In this document: piece after piece, positions 17,776-27,519 of the stretch
How positions within the stretch are numbered: the stretch's first letter is position 1
Layout: every line of letters begins with the position of its first letter
Assembly: GCA_028033615.1 (NCBI GenBank)
Contig: JAOFDG010000013.1
Coordinates: forward strand, 1-41,985
DNA: 41,985 nucleotides
Source: Verrucomicrobiales bacterium
Lineage (GTDB): Bacteria > Verrucomicrobiota > Verrucomicrobiia > Verrucomicrobiales > DEV007
Direction of reading: 5' to 3'
Notes under the pieces: generated by a model
The model's input: only the letters and a program-made list of their open reading frames with translations
Databases searched by the model: none
What the model was told of the DNA's origin: nothing
Program-made: the position numbers and the translations under genes

Positions 17776-18720
17776 ATGAAATTTTCACAATTAGCAATAT
17801 TCATGGGCTTATCCTTTGCACTTGGTATCGGAGTAATGAGCGTTTTCCAATCAAACAAAGAATCTTCAAATAAAACTGCACTTAAACCCTCTCAAAACTT
17901 AAGCGAAAGAAAGGATACCATTAGAGAAAATAACATTTCGACTAGTCTTAATACAAAAAATCCAATCTCATCAAAAACTAAAACTCCCAAGATTAATCAG
18001 CTCGAAACAAAGATTGAAAGTGATGAACCAGCAGGCCCTGAAGAAGCTTTTGCAACATTGTTAAATAGCCCTGAAGCAAGAAGTTTAATGAAAGGTTTCG
18101 CTGGTGCTATGAGTCGTGGAGCAGACAGAATGATTGCTGGTGAGATGGAAAGCCAAAAAGAGAAACTCGGACTATCGGATGAACAGGTTGACTCAATTAA
18201 AGGCAAGATGGTTTCTATGATAGAGAAAGAAACCAAAAAATTTCAAAGTGAACTTGATGACGATAGCAAGTCTTTCGGCGAAATAATGCAGTCGCAAGGA
18301 GAGTTTTGGGAAAAAAATGAACCTCAAATCAATGCGCTCCTTAAGGAAGAACTTAACGACGAGCAGTATGCAAAATATGAGAGAAATCAACTAGTAGAAA
18401 AAACAGAAAATATTCAAAAACGTGCAAATTGGGAACTCGAACGAATGGACTCATTAGGCCTTTCAGAGGAGCAAGAAGACCAAGTCTTTGGTATCCTTGT
18501 CCAAAAATCATCACAATTTGAGGAATCAATGGAGATTGAGGGTATATCATCAGAACTACCAGAAGCTGCTAGATCGAATGATGTCACTAAAGAGGATGCG
18601 ATTCGCTCTATACTGAATACCGAGCAATTAGAAAAATACAACGACAAGATAGATAATGGTGGATATGGAAGAGGTGGTCGCGGCCGAGGACCTTGGGGAC
18701 GCAGAGGTTTTGGCGGTTAA
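17776..18720 (+). CDS. Membrane-anchored or secreted Spy/CpxP-like protein with a duplicated unit
   Basis: A 314-residue protein not recognised by name. A hydrophobic segment at about 4-24 is a signal peptide or anchor; residues 25-85 are a Ser/Lys/Asn-rich linker. Two related helical units follow: LGLSDEQ (131-137) leading to LNDEQYAKYE (193-202), and LGLSEEQ (227-233) leading to LNTEQLEKYN (280-289). LGLSxEQ and LxxEQxxKY resemble the LTxxQ pairs of Spy/CpxP periplasmic chaperones, and here the pair is doubled. The C-terminus (295-314) is a Gly/Arg tail (GYGRGGRGRGPWGRRGFGG). Envelope stress or metal response is an inference. The stop codon abuts the stop of hppA with no gap. Confidence 0.6.
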   Translation: MKFSQLAIFMGLSFALGIGVMSVFQSNKESSNKTALKPSQNLSERKDTIRENNISTSLNTKNPISSKTKTPKINQLETKIESDEPAGPEEAFATLLNSPEARSLMKGFAGAMSRGADRMIAGEMESQKEKLGLSDEQVDSIKGKMVSMIEKETKKFQSELDDDSKSFGEIMQSQGEFWEKNEPQINALLKEELNDEQYAKYERNQLVEKTENIQKRANWELERMDSLGLSEEQEDQVFGILVQKSSQFEESMEIEGISSELPEAARSNDVTKEDAIRSILNTEQLEKYNDKIDNGGYGRGGRGRGPWGRRGFGG

Positions 18721-20835
18721 TTAGAAAAAGACCTTAATCGCCAGAATTGCCACAATATTAGTTACCTTTATCATTGGATTAATTGCTGGACCTGAGGTGT
18801 CTTTATAAGGGTCACCAACGGTATCTCCAGTAATCGAAGCTGCATGTGCTTCCGAGCCTTTTCCTCCGTAGAAGCCATCCTCAATCATTTTTTTAGCATT
18901 ATCCCACGCTCCACCTGCAGCGGTCATTGATAATCCAATAAACAAGCCTGTTACAATTGTTCCAACCAAAACCCCACCGAGAGCGGTGTAACCTAGCGCA
19001 GGTATTGCTGAAACCACTACAACAGTGATTACGGGAAGTATTGCTGGGATGATCATTTCACGAAGAGCTGACTTCGTTACGATATCAACGCATCTGGCAT
19101 ATTCTGGCTCATCTGTACCTTCCATGATGCCTGGCCTCTCACTAATCTGACGCCTAACTTCTGAGACGACTGCTCCAGCAGCACGACCAACAGCATCCAT
19201 ACTGAGAGCAGTGAAAATAAATGGTAACATTCCACCAATAAACATTCCTATAATGACTCGCGGATCTTTAAGTGAAAACGCCACGTCATCAACGCCTAAA
19301 TGAACTTGAAGCTCAAGAAAATAGGAACCAAATAAAACTAATGCCGCGACTCCGGCAGAAGCGATCGCATAACCTTTAGTCACCGCCTTCATTGTATTAC
19401 CAACTGCATCTAAAGCATCAGTTCTCTCACGAACCAAGGATGGCAAGTCAGCCATCACTGCAATTCCACCAGCATTATCCGTGATAGGTCCAAAAGCATC
19501 TAATGAAACTATAATTCCAGCCAATGCTAACATTGCCATTACTGCAATAGAGATACCATATAAACCAGCGAGAGAGTTGCTAATCCAAATAGCTGCACAT
19601 ATCAAAGCGACCGGCAACGCAGTAGCCATATTACCAACTCCTAGACCAGCTATAATGTTAGTAGCATGGCCAGTTTGCGAAGCTTTAGCTATTTTATTAA
19701 CAGGTGGATATTTAGTGGCGGTGTAGTAATTAGTAATAAGAACAATTGCAAAAGTCATCACGATACCGACTAAAGAGCACCAGAAAAGATCAGTTCCTGA
19801 GTAGGTACCACTAGACATTTTGAGCCCACCTTCAGGGATAATCGATTGACATAAAGGCCAATAAACGACAGCTGAAAAAAGTGATGCTACTAGGACTCCT
19901 TCCATTAATAATTGGGAAGCACCTCCTTTACGAAAATTAACCCATAAAATTCCAAGAATAGAACCAATTATTGCAACACCCCCCAAGAGAAATGGTAAAG
20001 CTAATGCAACTTCTCTCATGGTGTCATTAGTATCGGTGCTCAAAGTTCCCAGAAGAAGGGCACCAATAAGACTTACCGCATAAGTCTCAAACACATCAGC
20101 AGCCATCCCAGCACAATCACCAACATTATCACCAACATTGTCAGCGATGGTTGCAGGATTCCTTGGATCATCTTCATCGAGCCCCTGCTCTATTTTTCCG
20201 ACAAGATCGGCACCTACATCTGCAGCCTTGGTATAAATACCACCCCCCAGACGAGCAAAAACACTTATTAGGCTTGCTCCAAGTGCCAAACCAACAAGGC
20301 TATCGACCACAATTTTCCCTTGCTCAGGATCACCCTTTGGAACAATAACTTCCATTACAAAATAAAATAAACCCACTGATAAAAGCGCCAAACCAACCAC
20401 CAGAAGACCTGTCACAGCACCACCATTAAAAGCAACATTGAGAGCTTTACGTTCACTTTCTACAGCAGCCTGAGTGGTACGAACATTAGCCAAGACTGCA
20501 ATTTTCATCCCTATGTATCCTGCAATTAGAGAGCAAACCGCACCGATTAAAAATCCAATTGGCATTGAAGCGTGCACTTTGTCTGCAAGAGACATTAAAT
20601 AAAGAACCAGAGCAAGACCGATTGATATAATGCTAATTGTTCTGACTTGGCGATTGAGATAAGCTTTTGCACCATCCTGAATCGCACCAGAAACCTTCTT
20701 CATTAATTCGGTGCCTACCGGTTGCTTGATTACATTTCTGATTAGGAAAATTGCTACTATTAACCCCACTGCTCCCATAAAAAGAGATAAGGTAATTCCA
20801 GATGAACTTAAAAAACTGGCTAACTCTAAAGACAT
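18721..20835 (-). CDS. hppA: Membrane-bound ion-pumping pyrophosphatase
   Basis: A 704-residue polytopic protein, within the family's usual range. It contains the hallmark [18 protein letters not shown] and the metal-binding [19 protein letters not shown], and an end motif with [11 protein letters not shown] and [19 protein letters not shown]. It hydrolyses cytoplasmic pyrophosphate and pumps ions across the inner membrane. At 479-488 the sequence is [10 protein letters not shown]. Lys483 and Thr486 in this motif mark the potassium-independent, proton-pumping class, where potassium-dependent forms have Ala and Gly. Met482 replaces the usual Thr. A PPi-dependent phosphofructokinase about 1.6 kb away suggests a metabolism that spends and recovers energy from pyrophosphate. 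Confidence 0.97.
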   Translation of the reverse strand: MSLELASFLSSSGITLSLFMGAVGLIVAIFLIRNVIKQPVGTELMKKVSGAIQDGAKAYLNRQVRTISIISIGLALVLYLMSLADKVHASMPIGFLIGAVCSLIAGYIGMKIAVLANVRTTQAAVESERKALNVAFNGGAVTGLLVVGLALLSVGLFYFVMEVIVPKGDPEQGKIVVDSLVGLALGASLISVFARLGGGIYTKAADVGADLVGKIEQGLDEDDPRNPATIADNVGDNVGDCAGMAADVFETYAVSLIGALLLGTLSTDTNDTMREVALALPFLLGGVAIIGSILGILWVNFRKGGASQLLMEGVLVASLFSAVVYWPLCQSIIPEGGLKMSSGTYSGTDLFWCSLVGIVMTFAIVLITNYYTATKYPPVNKIAKASQTGHATNIIAGLGVGNMATALPVALICAAIWISNSLAGLYGISIAVMAMLALAGIIVSLDAFGPITDNAGGIAVMADLPSLVRERTDALDAVGNTMKAVTKGYAIASAGVAALVLFGSYFLELQVHLGVDDVAFSLKDPRVIIGMFIGGMLPFIFTALSMDAVGRAAGAVVSEVRRQISERPGIMEGTDEPEYARCVDIVTKSALREMIIPAILPVITVVVVSAIPALGYTALGGVLVGTIVTGLFIGLSMTAAGGAWDNAKKMIEDGFYGGKGSEAHAASITGDTVGDPYKDTSGPAINPMIKVTNIVAILAIKVFF

Positions 20836-20993
20836 TTAATTATTATTTTACATTGTTTAGTTAGCTCATAACCACTTTTTTTCAATGAGGACTTACAAAA
20901 CCTTTGCACTTCGTTCGGGGGCAGAGATATGATTCTTGCCGGTTTAGATATTTAGGCTATCTTAATTATTAATTATACTTTAATTAACTAATT

Positions 20994-21602
20994 TTGAATT
21001 ACAAAAATATTCAGGGAAGTTTCCTTTTAACACTTTCTGTTATTTTCTTAATAACATCCGAGGTTTTACTGTCTAAAACTGTCATTATTGACCCTGGTCA
21101 TGGAGGCAAAGACAAAGGAGCATATTGGTATGGTATATCTGAAAAGACATTGACTTTAGATGTTGCAAAAAAAGTCGAATCTCTATTAAGGAGTAAAGGA
21201 ATCAAAGTATTAATGACTCGAAAATCAGATCATTATGTCTCCATTCAAGATCGGGCATCTATGGCAAACAAACACTCTAATGCCATATTTGTAAGTATTC
21301 ACTTTAACGCTCATACTAATTCTTCTGTAAAAGGCATAGAAACTTTCTATTTAAGCTCTAAAGGGAAAAAGCTAGCTAGCAGTATACAAAGCCGCCTTGC
21401 ACGAAGAATTAACACTAGGAATAGAGGAAGCAAAAAATATCATTACGCAGTTCTAAGGAAAACTAAAGGAGTAGCTGCCTTGGTAGAATGTGGCTTTATT
21501 AGTAATCGCTGGGAAGGAAACCGGTGCGCATCAAGCTGGTACAAAGAAATACTAGCTCAAGAAATTACTGATGGTATAACTGAATATTGTAATAATAATT
21601 AA
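20994..21602 (+). CDS. N-acetylmuramoyl-L-alanine amidase (Amidase_3)
   Basis: A 202-residue secreted cell-wall amidase. A signal peptide covers about 1-28, and the rest is a minimal Amidase_3 domain. Zinc ligands are His36 (DPGHGG), Glu50 (ISEKTLTLD) and His103 (SIHFNAH); the catalytic Glu165 lies in LVECGFISN. It cleaves the bond between N-acetylmuramic acid and the peptide stem. There is no AMIN, LysM or SH3 targeting domain. The start is TTG; an upstream TATACT-like box lies in the 158-base region shared with hppA. The next gene starts 27 bases downstream and is probably co-transcribed. Confidence 0.92.
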   Translation: MNYKNIQGSFLLTLSVIFLITSEVLLSKTVIIDPGHGGKDKGAYWYGISEKTLTLDVAKKVESLLRSKGIKVLMTRKSDHYVSIQDRASMANKHSNAIFVSIHFNAHTNSSVKGIETFYLSSKGKKLASSIQSRLARRINTRNRGSKKYHYAVLRKTKGVAALVECGFISNRWEGNRCASSWYKEILAQEITDGITEYCNNN

Positions 21603-21629
21603 CAAGCTCAACTGACAGAATAACTTATC

Positions 21630-22424
21630 ATGGAAAACAATATTGAAGTACACTTGTACGTAATCATGTGGCCGAATTACGCCTTAGTTGCATCAAATTT
21701 AGCTCCTGATGAATTTGGAAAGCATTACACTCTCGGAAGCTCTCGCTACTTTCACGGCCAGGTTGTATTTGCTGAAATTGATAAGAATTATAGAAATGAA
21801 TTTTTAAACATTGATAAATATATTGGAGAAGTAAAACCAGATGCATCAGGAGCCCCAAAGCGCACTAAATTTATAGCCACATATCGAGTTCTTGAGCACA
21901 TTGAGCTTTCAGCTTTCAGGGAACTCCACATCACTTCAACAATAGGTAAAGTTTTAACTCTTAGAAGCGCACCCTATGAAAAAGATCATGATAAAGGTTA
22001 TCTAAGAACCTTCCAAGAGCTCGCTCCAATGAGAGCAATTGTTCTCTCCTGGATGACTCCACCTGATTTTGGGGAACTCATCACTGATCCTGATCAACCA
22101 AAGTCAGCACCTAAAGTACTATTCAACCAAATAGACTTTGATATTGATGATTTTTTAACAAAACTAGAATCTGATCCTTTCCACAAATCTCCAATCCCTA
22201 ATGTTCATCCTCACAAGCTTAAGGAACAGATTTTAGAAGCGAAATCAAAACCCGAAAAAGGTCTGAAAGGTATTAGTCTTGACGCCGCTTTTGGAAGAAT
22301 CCCATTTTCTCAACATCGTACAGGATTCTGGATAGCTCATCATAAAGAGATGCTATTTTACCCAATCCCAACAATTGAAGAACTCAAAGAAGAACATTGG
22401 GAATGGTATAAAACCCTAGACTAA
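21630..22424 (+). CDS. Conserved-looking protein of unknown function
   Basis: A 264-residue soluble protein that I do not recognise. There is no signal peptide or membrane segment. The N-terminal half is beta-rich (LYVIMWPNYALVASNL, SSRYFHGQVVFAEID), and the C-terminal third has several aromatic and His residues (HRTGFWIAHHKEMLFYPIP). Codon use and base composition match the neighbours. It follows the amidase by 27 bases, suggesting an operon, and its stop lies 15 bases from the converging stop of the phosphofructokinase. No function can be assigned from sequence alone. Confidence 0.75.
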   Translation: MENNIEVHLYVIMWPNYALVASNLAPDEFGKHYTLGSSRYFHGQVVFAEIDKNYRNEFLNIDKYIGEVKPDASGAPKRTKFIATYRVLEHIELSAFRELHITSTIGKVLTLRSAPYEKDHDKGYLRTFQELAPMRAIVLSWMTPPDFGELITDPDQPKSAPKVLFNQIDFDIDDFLTKLESDPFHKSPIPNVHPHKLKEQILEAKSKPEKGLKGISLDAAFGRIPFSQHRTGFWIAHHKEMLFYPIPTIEELKEEHWEWYKTLD

Positions 22425-22439
22425 AATGTTAGACTCTAT

Positions 22440-23660
22440 CTAGTGATTAGAAACCTTAGTAGTCTTCGGCTGACCAATTGAGGATAGCAGTTCTTCAAAC
22501 CATGACTCATCAATATCGAATGGCTTCCCTCCCGCTATTCTGGAAAAATCTATAACAGACATCTCGTTAGCATTATCATCATCCAAGCCTGCGACTCCAC
22601 TTTTTCCATTAAGAGCAGCCTGAGCAGCGCATGCTGCGCTTCTTTTAATTAATTCCAAATCTCTATCATTTGGTTTTGCAGAACGTGCAAAATACCCACT
22701 TTTCTGTACTAGTACCTTATCTGCTGAAAGAGAATCTTTAAGCTTTTGGGCAAACCATTTTCCAGGATTTAATTCATCTAACCTGACGTGCCCAAAAGCA
22801 TCTCTCCTAAGCTCCTCTCCAGCAGATTCTTTTTCTTTAATTATTGCATCCGTACCTGCGCCTTCGCTAAGGAATAAATTTACGCAATCATTTTTCTCCA
22901 TCAGCTCGGATAACCTTTTTAATTCTGATTCCAAATCCAATTCCATCTCCGGAATCCATACTGCATGAACATCCCAACGCTCACGTGTAACATTAATTTC
23001 CGGAAGCCACTCATAATCGTCTAAAGATTTTCTATAATCATTAGCCGCGGCAGCAGTCAGCCACCCACAATGCCTACCCATAACTTCATGTATAATAAGC
23101 TGCCTTGTGCTAGTTGTATTTTCATTAGCCACGTTCTCAAAGAATAATGCGCTTTGCTCTGCAGCAGTCCACGCTCCTAAGGTTTGAGAGATTGGAAAAA
23201 CATCATTATCCACAGTCTTAGGAAGACCAACAACAGTGAGACCATATCCATTTTCTTCTAAATACCTGGCAAGATCCGCAGCCGTTGTATTGGTATCATC
23301 CCCACCGATCGTGTGAAGAATATCAATATCATCAGCTTTAAGTTGTTCGGCCGCGACTTTGAGAGGGTCCTCACCCTCATTCACTAAGCCGCGCTTAGTA
23401 CAGTCTTCAACGTTTGTAAGTTTAACCCTGCTATTTCCAATGGCACTACCTCCAAACCCAAAGAGAACTTTATAATTCTTTTTCACCTCATCACCTAAGG
23501 CAATAGAATCCCCTTTCAGAAGGCCTTGATAACCATTCAGGTATCCACTCAATTCAGCATCTGGCATTAGCTCATTATAACATTCTATTAACGCTCCAAT
23601 AGATGAAGAAAGACAAGGCGCGATACCACCAGCAGTTAAAAAAGCTATTTTTTTAGACAT
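22440..23660 (-). CDS. pfp: Pyrophosphate-dependent 6-phosphofructokinase
   Basis: A 406-residue phosphofructokinase. The active site reads GGDDT at 119-123 (the second Asp blocks ATP use) and PKTVDND at 147-153 (Lys in place of the Gly of ATP enzymes); both are signatures of PPi-dependent enzymes. VMGRHCGWLTAAAA is the substrate-binding segment. It interconverts fructose-6-phosphate and fructose-1,6-bisphosphate using pyrophosphate and phosphate, so it works in both glycolysis and gluconeogenesis. It diverges from the class II aldolase gene across 102 bases, placing two consecutive glycolytic steps back to back. The membrane pyrophosphatase nearby competes for the same pyrophosphate pool. 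Confidence 0.95.
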   Translation of the reverse strand: MSKKIAFLTAGGIAPCLSSSIGALIECYNELMPDAELSGYLNGYQGLLKGDSIALGDEVKKNYKVLFGFGGSAIGNSRVKLTNVEDCTKRGLVNEGEDPLKVAAEQLKADDIDILHTIGGDDTNTTAADLARYLEENGYGLTVVGLPKTVDNDVFPISQTLGAWTAAEQSALFFENVANENTTSTRQLIIHEVMGRHCGWLTAAAANDYRKSLDDYEWLPEINVTRERWDVHAVWIPEMELDLESELKRLSELMEKNDCVNLFLSEGAGTDAIIKEKESAGEELRRDAFGHVRLDELNPGKWFAQKLKDSLSADKVLVQKSGYFARSAKPNDRDLELIKRSAACAAQAALNGKSGVAGLDDDNANEMSVIDFSRIAGGKPFDIDESWFEELLSSIGQPKTTKVSNH

Positions 23661-23762
23661 GTTTATTAATTTCTTTTGTTAAATTCCCTAAAAAGTATCT
23701 CCAAAAAGAAGTCCAGATTAGCGCTCTTTTTGCTTGGCGCAAGTTTATGAATTTTCCTCTCC

Positions 23763-24836
23763 TTGACTGAAGCGCTTCCAAACTCTAAGTTCGCGGCCGA
23801 TATGCCTATAGCTACACCATCTCAATTCGCCGCCATGCTAGACTCCGCCCAAGAGGGTGGATACGCCTATCCTGCTATTAATTGTTCAAGCATTCCTACT
23901 CTTAATGCAGCAATGAAGGGATTTGCCGATAATAAGTCAGATGGCATTATTCAGTTCTCCACTGGTGCAGGCCAGTTCGCATCTGGGCTCAACCACAAAG
24001 ATTCTACCAAAGGTACGATTATATTGGCTGAAGCTGCTCATGCACTTGCAGAACAATATGAAGTCTTAATAGGCCTCAATACAGATCATTGCCAACCTGA
24101 AAACGCAGAAGCTTTCCTAGACCCACTTATCGAAGCTACCGCTGCTAGGCGTGCAAAGGGTGAAAACAACCTATTTCAAAACCACATGCTAGATGCCTCC
24201 ATTCTTCCATTAGCTGAGAATATGGCAATTTCTCAAACTTATCTCAAAAAGTGTGCAGAGCATGATATCATACTTGAAGTTGAAGCCGGAGTAGTAGGAG
24301 GTGAAGAAGACGGTGCAGCAGGATCTGAAGACACTCCAGATGAGGACCTTTACACAACACCCGAAGATATGGTTGCTGTTCACGAGGCATTAGCAGAGCT
24401 CGGCAGGTTTACATTCGCAGCTACTTTTGGGAATGTGCATGGCCACTACAAACCGGGCGCTGTAAAACTTGAACCCGAAATCCTTAAAAAGGGTCAAGCC
24501 GCTGTACAAGAAAAATATGGGCAAGATTCAGAATTTGATCTTGTTTTTCATGGTGGATCAGGAAGCCTTTTATCTGAAATAAGAGAAACACTAGATTATG
24601 GAGTTGTAAAAATGAATGTTGATACAGACACTCAGTATTCATTTACTAGACCTATAGCAGGACACATGCTCCAGAACTACGATGGAGTCATCAAAGTTGA
24701 TGGAGAGATAGGAAACAAAAAAGTTTATGACCCTCGCTCCTACCTTAAGGCAGGCGAGCAATCAATGTCTGAGAGAGTAGGTAAAGCATGCGATGACCTG
24801 TTGTCAGTTGATAAAACCATTATCTCTCAATTTTAA
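23763..24836 (+). CDS. fba: Class II fructose-bisphosphate aldolase
   Basis: A 357-residue zinc-dependent aldolase of the FbaA type (E. coli FbaA is 359). It shows NTDHCQPENAE with the zinc-binding His109 beside catalytic Asp108, the metal-binding EVEAGVVGGEEDG region, GNVHGHYKPG with another zinc His, and the phosphate-binding FHGGSGS. It splits fructose-1,6-bisphosphate into dihydroxyacetone phosphate and glyceraldehyde-3-phosphate. The start is TTG at 23763. An ATG at 23802 would shorten it by 13 residues; both lack a clear Shine-Dalgarno sequence, and the TTG start gives the family's usual length. A ROK kinase gene follows 20 bases on. Confidence 0.95.
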   Translation: MTEALPNSKFAADMPIATPSQFAAMLDSAQEGGYAYPAINCSSIPTLNAAMKGFADNKSDGIIQFSTGAGQFASGLNHKDSTKGTIILAEAAHALAEQYEVLIGLNTDHCQPENAEAFLDPLIEATAARRAKGENNLFQNHMLDASILPLAENMAISQTYLKKCAEHDIILEVEAGVVGGEEDGAAGSEDTPDEDLYTTPEDMVAVHEALAELGRFTFAATFGNVHGHYKPGAVKLEPEILKKGQAAVQEKYGQDSEFDLVFHGGSGSLLSEIRETLDYGVVKMNVDTDTQYSFTRPIAGHMLQNYDGVIKVDGEIGNKKVYDPRSYLKAGEQSMSERVGKACDDLLSVDKTIISQF

Positions 24837-24856
24837 ATTGATAGAAAAAGGAAGTG

Positions 24857-25870
24857 ATGGATGAATCGGCACATTTCGCCGGACTTGATATTGGCGGAAC
24901 CACTGTAAAAGCAGCTCTACTTAATGGTATAGGTAGACAAATCGGTGAAGGTGTTGAATTACGCTCACATGGCAGTGATGGCTACAAAGCAACTTTCAAG
25001 CAGTTACATCTGGCACTTGAGACAATTTGTTCTAACAATTCGGTAGAACTCTCAACCATAGCAGCCGTAGGAATAGATGTTCCTGCCCCATCATCTAATG
25101 GAGTCATTTGGGGGCAAGCAAATCTTAATGAGGACTGGGTCGGAACAAATATAAGAGATGAATTCTCAAAAGAGATACACCGACCATGTTATATGACAAA
25201 TGATGGAAATGCTGCAGCATATGGGGAATGGATTTTACGGCCTGGCCACGACGGCCCTTTATTATTTGTTGCCCCAGGCACAGGACTCGGTGGAGGCTTT
25301 GTTCTTGGTAAAGGACAATTATATGAGGGTTGTAATGGATTAGCAATGGAACTAGGTGCTATATCCGTTCCATTCAGAGAAGAGGATGGAAGCTTACCAG
25401 AATGCTCAGGCAAGGGACCAGGTTCACTAGAAGCATGGGTTTCACTGGTCGCTCTTAGAAGGAGGTTAGAATTGGAATTATCTAAAGATGAAAACAAAGA
25501 ACATCCTCTTGCCAAATCTGAAATATCTATCCTAGAAAAAGCCTTCCAATTAAGAGATTACTGTGAGAACGAGGATCCTTTGGCTCGCTCAATTTTTGAA
25601 CAACAAGCACACATATTGGGGTGGGCAATGGGAGATCAAGCAAGCGAGCTAGACCCTGGTTTAATAGTTATAGGAGGCGGTCTAGCCGAGACGAATTTTA
25701 GAGACTGGTACCTAGATCATGTTCGAGCAGGATTTGAAGAAAGAGCGCCAGCATTTTATGTTAATTCCCCAATCCCTCCTCATGGAGTCACCACTAGATT
25801 TGATTGGGCGATTGGTGGAGACTATGCGGCAGCCATCGGCGTCGCCCACAAAGCAATAGAAATTATCTAA
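24857..25870 (+). CDS. ROK-family sugar kinase
   Basis: A 337-residue ROK protein, likely a glucokinase-type enzyme. The ATP motif GLDIGGTTVKAALL opens it; NDGNAAAYGEW holds the catalytic Asp; APGTGLGGGFVLG is the second phosphate motif. The usual ROK zinc signature (CxCGxxGCxE) is replaced by ECSGKGPGSLEAWVS, so structural zinc is doubtful. The start is ATG at 24857 with AAGGA 4 bases upstream; the GTG just before would put the Shine-Dalgarno too close. Pairing with aldolase and PPi-PFK suggests hexose entry into glycolysis, but the substrate is not proven. Confidence 0.87.
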   Translation: MDESAHFAGLDIGGTTVKAALLNGIGRQIGEGVELRSHGSDGYKATFKQLHLALETICSNNSVELSTIAAVGIDVPAPSSNGVIWGQANLNEDWVGTNIRDEFSKEIHRPCYMTNDGNAAAYGEWILRPGHDGPLLFVAPGTGLGGGFVLGKGQLYEGCNGLAMELGAISVPFREEDGSLPECSGKGPGSLEAWVSLVALRRRLELELSKDENKEHPLAKSEISILEKAFQLRDYCENEDPLARSIFEQQAHILGWAMGDQASELDPGLIVIGGGLAETNFRDWYLDHVRAGFEERAPAFYVNSPIPPHGVTTRFDWAIGGDYAAAIGVAHKAIEII

Positions 25871-25883
25871 AAGAAGAAACCGG

Positions 25884-26111
25884 TCACCTGGAACCTTTCA
25901 TCCTTTCAAACATTTGATTGAACTTTTCTTCTTCTCTTTCTGCCCACCTTAGCCTAGTTCGATTCCACTTCTCGGAATACTTATCTGAAATTCCACGCAA
26001 TCCTTTTTTTTTGTTCTCACTCGGAAATTCGTATGCCATTTTGTTCGACTTACAAGAGGACGTTAGAAACAAAACGAAGCACACTATAAAATATTTGAAT
26101 ATTGATTTCAT
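25884..26111 (-). CDS. Small predicted lipoprotein
   Basis: A 75-residue protein with a signal peptide ending in FLTSSC (Cys20), the likely lipidation site. The mature part is basic and highly charged, with a helical stretch (EKWNRTRLRWAEREEEKFNQ) and no further Cys. It follows the Gfo/Idh/MocA gene on the minus strand by 28 bases, so it may share that transcript. No family is recognised. The signal peptide argues for a real gene, although a plus-strand frame covers much of the same DNA. Confidence 0.6.
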   Translation of the reverse strand: MKSIFKYFIVCFVLFLTSSCKSNKMAYEFPSENKKKGLRGISDKYSEKWNRTRLRWAEREEEKFNQMFERMKGSR

Positions 26112-26139
26112 TCTTCTATAAAATCAAAGTTGAGCCTAA

Positions 26140-27465
26140 TTACAATTCCCATCCTTTACGATAAGGTCTACGTATCAACTCTGAGGCTTCCGGTGCATTA
26201 GTTGCTTTAATGTTAACTCCATCCCAATCGATTCTCTTCCCTAGTCGAACTGCAAGGTTACCTAAAAGAACAGTTTCTGTGAAAGGACCAGAATAAGCAA
26301 AACCTGAAAGTGGATCAGAACCTTCCCCTCTTATAGCGTCAATCCATTCTTGATCTTCATTTTTAACTCTTGGAATTGTCTTATCTGGATTCACATCATC
26401 CAATAAACCTTCGGGCGTTGTTTTCCATTTTGTACTATTCCTATTAAAAAGAAACTTCCCTTTTTCTCCTATTAGAATCAGGTCAAATTTCTTAGCATTC
26501 TGGGAATTAACTATTGTTCCCTCAAACACAGATTGCTCAGGCATATGACCTCCATCATACCAAACATACGGCATTTTATGATTATATTGCCCTTCAGGAA
26601 AAGTATAAGTTACCACTGACTTATTAGGCCCTGACTCAACGGAATTGCCACTTTGTCTAGACTCAACTGCCGTGGGATACTTTAAATTTAAAGCCCAAAA
26701 AGGCATATCCATAATATGACACCCCATGTCTCCTAAGGCACCAGTCCCAAAATCCCACCAACCTCTCCACTTAAAAGGTGCATAAGCAGAATTGTATGGC
26801 CTCATTGGCGCAGGACCAATCCATTGATCCCAATTCATGTTCTTTGGAACTTCCTGTGCAGGCAAGGCTTTCTTTACACCTTGTGGCCAAATTGGTCTAT
26901 TCGTCCATGCATGAACTTCCTTTACTTTACCAATTACACCCGAACGAATTAATTCAACTGCTCGTCGAATGGGTTCACCAGCATGAGCCTGATTTCCCAT
27001 CTGGGTTATCACTTTATTCTTTTTAGCCTCGGCAGTTAATTTTCTGGCTTCCCATATAGAATGGCTTAACGGCTTTTGTACATAAGCATGCTTCCCCATT
27101 TGAATTGCACGCAGTGCGGCATGAAAATGCATATGATCTGGAGTGGAAACAGTAACAGCATCAATACTCTTACCTAAATCATCGAATAACTTTCTATAGT
27201 CTGTATAACCCTTTGATCCAGGGTACTTTTTAACTGCTTGATTTAATCGCCCTGAATCAACATCACAAAGACCAACGATATCAGCACCCGCAGCATGGGC
27301 GCCAGCTATATCGCTCGAACCCTTACCTCCCGCACCAATTCCGGCTAAGGCAACACGAGCATTAGCCCCAAAAACACGACTTGGAACAACCTGAAAGGTA
27401 AAAGCCCCAATCGCTGAGGTTTTGATAAATTTTCTTCTGGATTGGCTTAATCGTCTATTCATCAT
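26140..27465 (-). CDS. Tat-exported Gfo/Idh/MocA-family oxidoreductase
   Basis: A 441-residue NAD(P)-dependent dehydrogenase-like protein. The N-terminus carries a twin-arginine signal, SRRKFIKTSAIGAF, cut near VFGANA. Then come a Rossmann fold (VALAGIGAGGKG), a dinucleotide Asp in LCDVD, VSTPDHMHF, and the catalytic-Lys motif YVQKPLSH. A GxxGDMGCHIMDMPFWAL segment is typical of the Planctomycetota/Verrucomicrobiota secreted subfamily. These enzymes are thought to oxidise or rearrange sugars in the periplasm with a bound cofactor. The substrate is unknown. It is followed by a small lipoprotein gene. Confidence 0.9.
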   Translation of the reverse strand: MMNRRLSQSRRKFIKTSAIGAFTFQVVPSRVFGANARVALAGIGAGGKGSSDIAGAHAAGADIVGLCDVDSGRLNQAVKKYPGSKGYTDYRKLFDDLGKSIDAVTVSTPDHMHFHAALRAIQMGKHAYVQKPLSHSIWEARKLTAEAKKNKVITQMGNQAHAGEPIRRAVELIRSGVIGKVKEVHAWTNRPIWPQGVKKALPAQEVPKNMNWDQWIGPAPMRPYNSAYAPFKWRGWWDFGTGALGDMGCHIMDMPFWALNLKYPTAVESRQSGNSVESGPNKSVVTYTFPEGQYNHKMPYVWYDGGHMPEQSVFEGTIVNSQNAKKFDLILIGEKGKFLFNRNSTKWKTTPEGLLDDVNPDKTIPRVKNEDQEWIDAIRGEGSDPLSGFAYSGPFTETVLLGNLAVRLGKRIDWDGVNIKATNAPEASELIRRPYRKGWEL

Positions 27466-27519
27466 TTAAAAATAAATTATAAAATTAATAGCTAACCATG
27501 AACGATCTTAATAACAATC

